Shown piece after piece: positions 23,933-37,692 of a DNA stretch of 64,000 bases. The stretch comes from Sphaerosporella brunnea. Its lineage: Eukaryota > Ascomycota > Pezizomycetes > Pezizales > Pyronemataceae. The stretch is from positions 1-64,000 of the forward strand of contig VXIS01000150.1 of assembly GCA_008704415.1 (NCBI GenBank), given 5' to 3'. How positions within the stretch are numbered: the stretch's first letter is position 1; the number at the start of each line of letters is the position of its first letter. Position numbers and translations under genes: made by a program. The notes under the pieces are model-generated. The model saw only the letters and a list, made by a program, of their open reading frames with translations, did not search any database and was not told the origin of the DNA.

Positions 23933-25380
23933 ATGGCCGGACACGTCGATAAACTTATTGGCATCGCCAACTTGCCCAACCAGCGACACAAGATTGTTGC
24001 GAAGAGGTGCATTGGCCTTTTACTCACGCTCTATCATAATGTACAGTTGCATAGGCTAATACTTGAACGCTTGTAGAGGTGCTGCTTTCACGATTATGGT
24101 CGTTGGTGAGAGTGGTTTGGGAAAGACGACCTTCATCAACACACTCTTCAGCACAACCATTAAGAACTATGCCGAGCACCGCCTCCGCCACAAGAAACAG
24201 ATGGACAAGACGGTATTTGCGACGCGCCCAAACAAACATGCGATCGAGCAACGTTCCTGACGAACTGTCATAGGTCGAGATTGCCATCACCAAGGCCGAG
24301 CTCGAGGAGAAGTTCTTCAAAGGTGCCTACTAGCTTTTACACGAAGCTGCGCTTGGAATGGTGGTTGACAATCAATGTAGTTCGCTTGACCGTTATCGAC
24401 ACACCTGGCTTCGGAGACTACGTTAACAACCGCGACTCATGGATGCCTATTGTTGAGTTCATCGATGACCAGCACGAGTCTTACATGCTTCAGGAGCAGC
24501 AGCCGCGTCGTACCGACAAGATCGACCTCCGTGTCCACGCCTGTCTGTACTTCATCCGGCCTACTGGTCATACGCTCAAACCGCTCGACATCGAAGTTAT
24601 GAAGCGTCTGTCGACCCGTGTCAACCTGATTCCCGTCGTTGCCAAGGCCGACACCTTGTCCCCCAACGACCTGGCTTTGTTCAAGAAGAGGGTATGAATG
24701 CGCACGGTTCGGCTATATGGAGCTGGGTTCTGATTGCTGCAGGTTCGCGCTGTTATCGAAGCCCAGGGAATCAAGATCTACCAGCCCCCGGTCGAGGAGG
24801 ACGATGAGGCTGCCGCCCAGCACGCCCGCAGCTTGATGGCCGCCATGCCGTTTGCCGTCATCGGTAGCGAGAAGGACGTCAAGACTTCGGACGGCCGCGT
24901 CGTGAAGGGTCGTCAGTACGCCTGGGGAGTTGCGGAGGTTGAGAACGAGGAGCACTGCGACTTCAAGAAGCTCCGTAGCATCCTGATCCGCACCCACATG
25001 TTGGACCTGATCCACACCACCGAGGAGCAGCACTACGAGGCGTACCGCGCGCAGCAGATGGAGACCCGCAAGTTCGGCGAGGCCCGCCCCAGAAAGCTCG
25101 ACAACCCCAAATTCAAGGAGGAGGAGGAGAACCTGCGGAAGAGGTTCACGGAGCAGGTCAAGAAGGAGGAGGCACGTTTCAGGCAGTGGGAACAGAAGCT
25201 CATTTCCGAGCGAGACCGTCTCAACAAGGACCTGGAGAACACTCATGCTGCGTATGTCAATTGCGTCTTCCCGTGGATAGGGATATATGCTGACCATGTT
25301 TTGCGTGCAGTATCAAGCAGCTCGAGTTGGAGTTGGAGAGTATGCAGGGCAGCGTCCAGCGAAGCCACGGCAGACGTTAA
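23933..25380 (+). CDS. CDC12: Septin, Cdc12 / AspC type
   Basis: Six exons: 23933-24006, 24077-24212, 24274-24322, 24381-24691, 24743-25251 and 25311-25380, giving 382 residues. Motifs in order: GIANLPNQRHKIVAKRG near residue 10, G1 loop GESGLGKTT (35-43), G3 DTPGFGDYV, G4 AKAD, the septin unique element ending near DLIHTTEEQHYEAYR, and a C-terminal coiled coil (roughly 310-380). The N-terminal GIANLPNQR and the length point to the Cdc12 group rather than Cdc3, Cdc10 or Cdc11. Septins form hetero-oligomeric filaments at septation and branching sites. CYK3, another cytokinesis gene, lies about 7.5 kb away; I see no sign that this is more than chance. Confidence 0.94.
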
Positions 25381-25904
25381 ATATGACTATGGACGGTGGT
25401 GGGTGTGCGGGTGTGCGGGTGCTCTGTTTCCGGAAGCAGGGCATGAGAATCAAAATGGATTGGAGATGCAATTCTTTCCATGTAGCGCGGGATGATGCGT
25501 ACATGATTGGGCGTGGGCGTGGTGATCGGTCACAGCAGGTGGTGATCAACCAAGGGCGTTTACATTTTCTATTTCTTTTGTCTGTTTCTCTACATACCTT
25601 GTAGTTTTTTCCGTGCACCGTTTCCTTTGCCCTCCCTCTCTCCTGTGGATTTTATGTCCCATCCTTCATTGAGTGTTTTTTTTTCTTCTTCATTCTTCGT
25701 TACTCTAAATCCTCTTGTCCGACTGTTTTCGTTTCTACTTGTTCGTTGTTTCTCTTTATTGTGTCATGCCTGGGCTACCCAATTCTTTCTCCTTTTTTTT
25801 TCAACAATAATAGTGATGGATGTGTGTGCTGCTGTTTTGTTTGTATCGGAATAGTACGTGATTGATCTTGATGAGCCTGGTGACTGACCTCAAATTCGCA
25901 TCTT
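25381..25904. other. Spacer between convergent CDC12 and WDR83
   Basis: T-rich from about 25560 to 25800, probably 3' UTR and polyadenylation signals. No gene seen. Confidence 0.65.
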
Positions 25905-26859
25905 CTACTCCCCCCACACCACAGCCGTTCCATCCGCGCCCGCCGTAACCATCTGCTTCTTGACAGGAGAAAACTCCACGCACGTAACGGCCTTCCCAGC
26001 ATGCGCCTTAAGCCTATCCACCAGGCGTCCCTCCAGCAAATCCCACACCCAGACCTCACCATCCTCGCTCCCACTAACCACGAACTCCTCCGCCTGGGCG
26101 AAAGCGCAGCGAACCCTGAGCTCACTGTTTTTATGTCCCTTATACGCCTTCAACAAGCCGCCATTATCACGATCCAGCAGCCTCACGGTCCCATCCAGCG
26201 CACTAACCAGCATCGCTCTTCCATCCCTGGAGACGCGGACGCACGTCAGCGGGGCCGGGGAGACGACGTCGACGAAGCAGCGGCCCATACGGAGATCGTA
26301 TGCCCTGACTCTTCCATCCACACTCGCGGCAAGCACTTCGTGGCCATAAAGCACGACGTCGCTGACGGCATCCTTCGCGTCCTCGAGAGTCTGCACGGGT
26401 TTTTTCGCCTGGGATTTCAAGTCCCAGAAGCGGACGGTGGCGTCGTAGCTCCCGGAAACGAGCACCGAGCTGTCGGCATTGAACGCGACTGCGTTGATCT
26501 GGCCCCAGTGGCCCTCGAACCGCCGCACCGTGGTGCCCGTTGACACGTCCCAGAGAAATACGAGCTTGTCCCCGCCCGATGACGCGAAGACTGTGTTGTC
26601 GTGGCTACATGCGAGAGAGAGCACGGAATACCCGTGTCCCGAGTAGCTGCTGATTTTGGTGCTGGTGCTGGGATTCCAGAGGTGGATTTTGCGGTCGGTG
26701 CCGCCGGTTAGGAGATAGCTCCCCGCCCCCGAGGAGTAGGTTAGGGCGTGGATTGGTCCTGAAGGTTAGGAGTTAATGGGTGTGGATGGAGTGGTGAGGG
26801 TGGTACGAACCGACGTGCCCGGTTAGGATGCTGGTTGGCTTGCGCGTTGTGAATGGCAT
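25905..26859 (-). CDS. WD40 protein, WDR83/MORG1 family
   Basis: Exons 26811-26859 and 25905-26758 give 300 residues. The intron splits HVG|PIHAL in the first repeat. About seven WD40 repeats are visible: LTGHVGPIHALTYSS, TDRKIHLWNP, GGDKLVFLWDVS, GSYDATVRFWDL, VDGRVRAYDLRMG, LDGTVRLLDRDNG, SEDGEVWVWDLLEG and the closing AGADGTAVVWGE. The length and repeat order match WDR83/MORG1, a scaffold reported in MAPK signalling and also found with spliceosomes. In fungi its role is little defined, so I give the family only. Confidence 0.85.
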
Positions 26860-27596
26860 TGGTGGGGCATGATGATGTTGTGTGGTTAGGAGGTGGAGTA
26901 TCCAACAGCAAATCCGGACACGACATCATTTCGAACAAAAAAGCAAATATGCATACCGTGATCGATTCGAGTTGTGAGGTTGGCAAAATATGTATAGAAC
27001 CTCAAAAGGCCGTACCGGAGAGTACTTTGGGATTATGTTGGGCAGCCCTAGGGGTGTGATATCTAGTATTTGGCCTCGGAGGCGATGCGGCATCTCCAGC
27101 TTGCTGTTCGAGTTGGACCTGAAGACTGGAACGTAGGAAACAGCAATACCAAATGTTTAGGATCCAAGTTGATATATAAAGTATCATACCAGCCGCCGCA
27201 CGATTAAATTTCGTGGTGGCTGGGCACGAGCTAACTCGGAGCCGGCATTTAGATACTCGTAGAATGGCGGAATGAGAAATCATTATTGAGCTCAGTTGGG
27301 GTTTAAATTGCCAGATCGAGAAAGTCTCGCGAGATCTCGCCCACGGGCATTTTGGTTCTACATGCCTGCCCCGAGTGACAGGCCCCGCAATCTTCCTGTG
27401 GTGTGGTGGTGGTGGCTAGACTAAACTCTTAAAAGTCCCCATGCCGTATCGTCTACTGCACATCATTCAAAACCTCATCACTTCCACCACTGCCGCCGCC
27501 GCCGCCATCCTTAGGCACTCCAGACCACCCTCGCGGCACGTACGAGCAGCAAATCGCTACCCGTTCCCCAAAAACACCCTGATTCACTCTCACACC
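26860..27596. other. Divergent WDR83/TRM10 promoter region
   Basis: Contains an in-frame 52-codon extension upstream of the TRM10 start (27441-27596, described under findings). A short minus-strand frame at 27002-27283 with a possible intron was not accepted as a gene. Confidence 0.5.
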
Positions 27597-28694
27597 ATGG
27601 CGAGTGAAGCTGAAGCTGGTGAAAGTTCGTTAGCGGCACAAAACTGTGCTCCGGCTTCCACCAGTCCTCCCGTTGCCGATGCTGCTCCCTCTGACACCTC
27701 TACAGTGGTTGCGACTATCACGTCCACCACCGACGAGGCCTCAGAACCTCCTCAGCTCTCCAAAAACCAGCAGAAGAAACTGCGGCGCAAGCAGCAGTTC
27801 GAAGCAACGCGGGAAGCATGGAAAGCTGCCAAGAAAGAAAAGGAAAAGGCTCGGAAACAACGGAAGCGCGAAGCTGCCGCAGCTGAAAACGCGCTGAAGC
27901 GGAAGATGTCTTCTGAGGACGGTCAGGAAGTGGACTCGCAGTCGGAAGCGAAGCGAGTCAAAACCCGGCCCGTCGTTGAAGATATCACTCTGCTGATAGA
28001 TTGTGGTTTTGATGACCTAATGACCGATAAGGTGCGCATTCCCAGATACTTCGATTGGTTGGACATATTGTACTAAGGAAAACAGGAAGTCGTTTCAATG
28101 GGCGCCCAGCTCACACGTTGCTATTCGGCAAACCGCGGGTCTTCGCGCCAATTCAAGATGCACGTTTCGTCTCTCAACAAGCGTCTGCTCGCGCGGTATG
28201 AGGGCGTGTTGGACAACCAGCACAAGAAGTGGAAGGGAATGACGTTCTCGTCTGAGCCTTATCCTGTCACGACTGATGAAGAGAAAGCGCGGTTAGTTTA
28301 CCTGACCGCCGACTCACCAAACACGATTCCTTCGCTGGACCCCGGCAAAACGTACATCATTGGTGGCATTGTCGACAGGAACCGATACAAGAATCTATGT
28401 TTCGATAAAGCCCAGGAACAAGGAATTGCCCATGCGAAGTTGCCGATTGGGGAGTATATCAAGATGGCTAGTCGTCAGGTGTTAACGACAAATCAAGTGG
28501 TGGAGATCATGTTGGAGTGGCTGCAGGAGAAGGACTGGCAGAAGGCGTTCATCAAAGTCATTCCTCGAAGGAAGATGCCTCAGCTCAAAAAGAATGAACA
28601 GGGGGATAATGTGGGTCTGGAAGCCAGAGATCAGGATCATGAAGACTTTGATGAAGAAATGGCAGTCAATGAGGAGCTGGAGAATGGTGGCTAG
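27597..28694 (+). CDS. TRM10: tRNA (guanine-9-N1)-methyltransferase Trm10
   Basis: Exons 27597-28031 and 28086-28694 give 347 residues. The N-terminal third is low complexity and then strongly basic (KNQQKKLRRKQQ...), as in Trm10. The SPOUT domain starts at LLIDCGFDDLM, spans the intron, and holds QLTRCYSANR, the catalytic-Asp motif GGIVDRNRYKN, and LPIGEYIKMASRQVLTTNQVVEIM. The tail is acidic. The enzyme methylates N1 of guanosine 9 in tRNA using SAM. I chose the ATG at 27597 because its context (CACACCATGG) is strong and fits cytosolic Trm10. An upstream in-frame ATG at 27441 would add 52 residues. The gene is convergent with the phosphatase gene, 179 bp away. Confidence 0.93.
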
Positions 28695-28873
28695 AGCCGC
28701 AGTAGGTGGCTGTAGATTGTCCGTCGGTGCATCACAGACTGGGATAATAAGCACGTGGATGAAGCTCAGCTCGAAAAGTCTCAGCTGCTCTAGGTAGATC
28801 TGCTTGTATGTATAGGTATTCTATCCAGTCTCTATAAGAATCTATAGCCCCCTCCCTGAATCCAGCCCAGAAT

Positions 28874-29879
28874 CTAGCCCAACAAATCTGCCAACTTGTC
28901 CACATAAGCTTCTGGCACGACCTCACCATTCAGAAACTCCTCCTCCTTACTCACTCCTGTCAAAACCCCCAACGTTCCACCAAGTCCTCCCTCGATACCG
29001 AACTTGATGTCGGTATTGATCCGGTCCCCGACCATGCACGTCCTCTTCTTGTCGAATTTGAACCGTCCCTCGATGGCCTGCATCATGGCCTGACTCGGCT
29101 TCCCGAGTGACAAAGGTTCCCTTCCGGTCATATAAGTGAGGGGGGCACTCATGCTTCCAGCGCCGGGGAACAAGCCACCGTGGGTGGGGAAAGTGGAGTC
29201 AATGTTAGTCGCCAAAAACCTAGTCTCAGGATGTTGCAGGTAACCATGAGCCCTCGCAAGTTTGCGGTAATTGATTCCGCGATCCAGGCCGACGAGGACA
29301 ACGCCAACACTCGCATTGGGACCGATAGCTTCGTAATCCGCCTCCGAGATCTCGGCGCGTTCCGCCGGATCCGTTCCGCCAAAAAACGACACCCCCTCGG
29401 ACGCAAGCTCCTCCTCGATCCCAGCCTCGCCGATCACGTACACCTTCTTGTCTTTGGGCAGGCTCAGCACGCGCGATATGTATATGGCCGCGGAGTAGGC
29501 GCTGCCAAAGATCTCGTCTGCGCTGGCTGGGATCCCGAGCGAGTTGAGCTTGGAAACGTATGCCCGTCGCGATTTGGTCGAGTTGTTGGTCACAAAAACA
29601 ACCTGTTTGCCTGCAGGAGAAAGATGAGCTTCAGCGTCCCTACCGCTATTTCTGGAAGGTATGGTACCTTTACTCCGCAACATCTCCAAGGTCTCTACGA
29701 CCTTCGGAAGGAGCTTATCTCCGCGCCATAGCACGCCGTCGCAGTCGAAGAGGAAGACCTACTCCAGCCTCGTTAGCTTTCCTCTCTCTTAGGTCAGGAA
29801 AGAGGTGGCTCACGTCGAAACGATCAAGGAACGCCGCGATCTCGTCGGGTTTTCCGGTGAGCTTTTTGGAGGAGGGCAT
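28874..29879 (-). CDS. PHO13: HAD phosphatase, Pho13 / phosphoglycolate phosphatase type
   Basis: Exons 29814-29879, 29668-29758 and 28874-29610 give 297 residues. HAD motif I FDCDGVLWRG has the two Asp residues (nucleophile and acid) just after the first intron; motif II is VTNNSTKS; motif IV is MVGDRINTDIKFG. The C2-type cap lies between (about residues 80-210), typical of p-nitrophenylphosphatase/phosphoglycolate phosphatase. Yeast Pho13 is a metabolite-repair enzyme acting on 2-phospholactate, 4-phosphoerythronate and phosphoglycolate. No targeting signal is seen, so a cytosolic enzyme is expected. Confidence 0.92.
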
Positions 29880-30228
29880 TGTTTTGTCGGTGGATGATTT
29901 GGTTTTATGACCACCCGGCGGGGTACTTCTGGTGGCATTCAAAGGCTTGGCTCTTCACCGGCGATCACCACCTCGGGAATCGGTATTCCAAACGACCAAA
30001 CAAGTGAGCGACGTGGTAATAGTATTGCATATTACCGGTATCCTGTTGAATCTACCCGCGACAAAATCCGCAGGTAAAAACGGAAACTAAACCATCCAGC
30101 GGAAAAAAAACTGCGAAAGAGAAAAAAAAAAATCCGTGACGAAAAAGACATCAATTCAGACCGCATCATTCATTTCCCCTCAGCGTACAGACATCAAAAC
30201 ACCGCCAAAAGCGACAAAATAATCCCTT
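29880..30228. other. Short spacer, A-rich
   Basis: Upstream of PHO13 and downstream of the deubiquitinase gene. Only A-rich stretches (about 30100-30135) seen. Confidence 0.6.
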
Positions 30229-34251
<4,023 letters not shown>

Positions 34252-35577
34252 AGGATCCACGCCGTTCTGTGAGAGCGGTTGTGCAAATACAGATCAGCAA
34301 GCTGTCGATATGATTGGCAAGTACCGCGTCCAAGCAGAAAGTGGGGAATGGAGGGGGTAGACCAACCATCTCGGACTTGCCTCAACAGCTATCTTTTCAC
34401 GCTTTGGAGGCTGTCTACCTAGGTACCAAGGATAGATGTAGCAACACGCGGAAGTAGCTTTTTTCTTTTGGAGCAATTCGACGGATGGGAAGATGCGAGA
34501 GACAGAACCAGAGAAGCAGCGGGCAGGCGAGTGAGAAGCCGAACAAAGAGCGGCAACCTGACAGGGATTAGACCAAAGCTTCGCACAGCAAGCGAAAGCG
34601 AACAACTTTGAAGCTTTCTCTCTTTTTTTGTTTCGCGGGATACGTGTGAACAAGCGATAAGTAGCAGAGTGGGAAGCAGCTAGCTTGCTGCAGCGGTGGA
34701 TAAAGGTGGGAAATGTGGTGGATGGGTTCGAGTTTGCGAGTATGAAGTGTTGTTTCTGTCGGAGTGGGAAGTTGGGGGAGCTGAAGGGCCGCTGGGGGTT
34801 GGAGTTGGGTGGAGGGTTTGGTGTCCGGGGATAGGTTTTCGAAGCGTTTTTGAAGTTACTTCACTATGTAAGCGTGTGATTGTTCCTACACCGCTCCTGT
34901 ATTTGTTCGGTTCTTCTCAGACGTGGATGTGGCGGGGGAGTGGGGCTCTGACGGGCCACCCTTTGCCTCTCACGACGTCAGGGTGTGGCGCTGCGGCAGA
35001 CTGGCTGGAACACCGTCTACCGCTCAACACCGCAGTCATGATCACCCACAATTCTTCGCCAGGATCACATTGAATGCGAGTACGAGTGCAACTGTCTGGT
35101 TGGCCTTTCCTTATCAGCCCTGCCCCAACCAGAAACGGGCTGCATCACGGGAAACACAAGGCACATGCCGAGTACAAACGAGCAATTCAGAGGATGGAAG
35201 AACTGGACCCACGTCTGTTTCCCCGTTTCCGTTTCTGTCCGCAAAGGTGGCCCGACACATCGCCGACGGGCCGAAACCGTATTTTACCACAGTGTTTGGA
35301 CCACCATAGCCCGTTTTACCTGAAGCACTTCGATGACCGGCAATCCCGTTTTGCGTTTTGACTGCCATCACCCGGCCCTTCCCTGACCATACCAAGTATC
35401 TGCCGATTCCCATCAATCGAACCCCCCTCCAACACAACACCCACAAAGCAGATGTAACTAAAAACTGACCCAACCCTCATGCCAAACATCAATCCTTTCC
35501 CTCCTTCCCTTTAACTAACCCCCCCTCCCCCCACCCCCCCCCTCGTGAATTGACAAGTCAATGGCATCCCCACGACA
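34252..35577. other. 1.3 kb divergent promoter region (UBP15 / kinase)
   Basis: No supported gene. Pyrimidine-rich with C-runs at about 35519-35544 close to the kinase start. May hold an ATG-only first exon of UBP15 (34367-34369). Confidence 0.55.
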
Positions 35578-37054
35578 ATGCTCTTGCCGCCATCTTCGCA
35601 CCCGTTGCTGTGCGCGTCGCCCTTAACTCGTCTTCCCCGCCATCTTCTGTCCCTTGCAAAATATCGCCAGTCACATGTGGCCTTGTCCGCCGGCGTCAGT
35701 GCTTCCTTTCGTCGGCATCAGTCACTGCAAGTGACCCCAGCGCCCTCAAGATGGCGTTCCCCAACAGTCCTTGACTCCTATGTCGAGAAACCCGCACGAC
35801 CGATCTCGCTGCGCCAGGTGCGTTTGTTTCTTTTCATTGATGCTGCGCGTTGCCGTGTGTGTGACTCACACGCTCTATAGCTCATCTTCTTTGGCGGGCG
35901 CAATCTCGACGATAAACGCATTATCAACTCCGCCAATTATGTTCGCACTGAGCTCCCTGTGCGTCTTGCGCACCGCATCCGGGACATGCAAAAGCTTCCA
36001 TACGTAGTAGTAACGAACCGGCACCTATCATACGTCTATGAGCTCTACTACGAAGCCTTCGAGTCCTTCCGCAAGGTTCCCGAAATAAAGACCGTTGAAG
36101 ACAACGATCGTTTCTGCGAGGTGATTAAAGCCACCCTAAAGGAGCATCTTACTGTGATTCCCCGGTTGGCTATGGGAGTATTGGAATGCCGTGATCTTCT
36201 CCCCGCTGAACAGCTCGACAAGTTTATGCACTCCCTGCTGCGAAGCGTAAGTTGCCTGTCGATCCATATGTACCCCGCATTCACTAACGCCGGCGATTAC
36301 TCAGCGCATCTCGCGCCGCGTGATCGCAGAGCAACACCTTGCTCTCACAGACACTTTCAACAGCCCCTTCCACTTTCCTGACGCTCCGATCTACCATCAC
36401 GGTGACTTCGTGGGCGAGGTTTTCCTCCGCTGCAACGCCAAAGAAGTCGTCGAGCGCGTGGGGGCCTATGCACAAGAACTCGCGCGCAAGGCCCACGGCG
36501 ATAACCACCCCGTGCCGGAGATCATAATCGAAGGCCACATGGACACCACTTTCCCCTACATCCTCTCACATCTGGAATACATAATTGGTGAGCTTCTGCG
36601 CAATAGCATCGAAGCCACCATTGAACACCACGGTTCCAAGCCTGACCTTCCACCCATTACCGTCCTCATCTGCCACGCCCCCAAACATGTCATTTTCCGC
36701 GTATCTGACCAGGGAGGCGGCATTCCGCCAGAGGAAACAGAGGATTTGTGGAGCTTTGCGAAGAGTAAGCGTAGCGATTTGGCCCGTCTGAAAAATTTCG
36801 CTCAAGTTCCAAAGATGGCTGGAACGCTGCAGGAATTGCAGCCCGAGCCTGCTGCGCAGACCAGCTTGCACACTCTTACCTACCGCCCCCCGGATCTCAA
36901 GTTGGGGATGGGACTACCGATGACGAGGGTTTATGCAGAGTATTGGGGTGGGAGTTTACAGCAAACCAGCATGGAGGGCTACGGCACTGATGTGTTTTTG
37001 CACATCGAGAAGCTGGGCAATCGGTTGGAGCAATTAAACATTGATCACTTGTGA
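35578..37054 (+). CDS. PKP2: Mitochondrial PDK/BCKDK-type protein kinase (Pkp2-like)
   Basis: Exons 35578-35817, 35881-36246 and 36305-37054 give 451 residues. The first 60 residues are Arg/Ser/Leu-rich with no acidic residue, a mitochondrial presequence. The helical regulatory domain contains LPVRLAHRIRDMQKLPYVVVTN and RISRRVIAEQHLAL. The GHKL ATP-binding domain has N-box ELLRNSIEATIEHH, G1 box SDQGGGIP and G2 box LGMGLPMTRVYAEYWGG, then EGYGTDVFLHIE. These kinases phosphorylate and inactivate the E1 of pyruvate (or branched-chain ketoacid) dehydrogenase in the matrix. Pkp2 versus Pkp1 assignment rests on N-terminal resemblance and should be read as probable. Confidence 0.88.
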
Positions 37055-37692
37055 GCAATGCCTTTTTGGGGGCGTGTGCGAGTCATGACTTCTTGGTATC
37101 CTTCTCATTTTGTTGCGGATTTCCCCGGTGTTGGTTAGTTTTATTTGGCCATTCATCTACGGTTTTGTTTTCTTTTGTAGCCAGCGTGCAGTGCAATATT
37201 GAGTGCTATACCGTGATGCGGAGTCTTTAGAAATTCCTCAATCATCACCAGCTGATAGACCGCCTGTCACCACGTTTTGTGCTTCTACCTTTTGCCTTGA
37301 CACGTCTCGAAGTCAGGCGCCGAACGGTGAACCCCAACATAACGATGAGCTTGGCCCGAGAAAACCACAAAGTACTCTCGTGCTTAGTTAATTTCGAGGG
37401 CCTGCTCTAAGTCCCTAACTACTAGGTAGCTCCATATGAGGCCAGACAGAAAAATTTGACGGTGTATCTAGACTGGGGCCGGGTCGTACCGCCATCTCGT
37501 CTGGCATAACGTTCGGCGTTTCGCGTCGCGCAGTGACGTTAGCTACCCCAGATCACCTGAACCAAGCAACACGACAAGACGGCACCGCGCTACTAACCCA
37601 ACCCGTCAGCCCTTCCGACATATGCTCTCCTTCACCATCAAAATACCCCCAAGAAGCTCCAAGTCCTCATCAAATCCCATATACCCGCCATT
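37055..37692. other. Spacer between kinase and Telo_bind gene
   Basis: Nothing beyond the flanking UTR/promoter sequence was recognised. Confidence 0.6.

Noticed and set aside
12843..25380. Possible cytokinesis gene cluster (CYK3 and CDC12)
   Set aside because: Unrelated genes lie between them (SDH3, PWP2), orientations differ, and no shared promoter elements were seen; chance linkage is the simpler view.
27002..27283. Small minus-strand frame starting MISHSAILRVSKCRLRVSS with a possible GTATGA...CAG intron
   Set aside because: The spliced product would be about 49 residues and Arg-rich, like a mitochondrial peptide, but I could match it to no family; it may be upstream sequence of WDR83.
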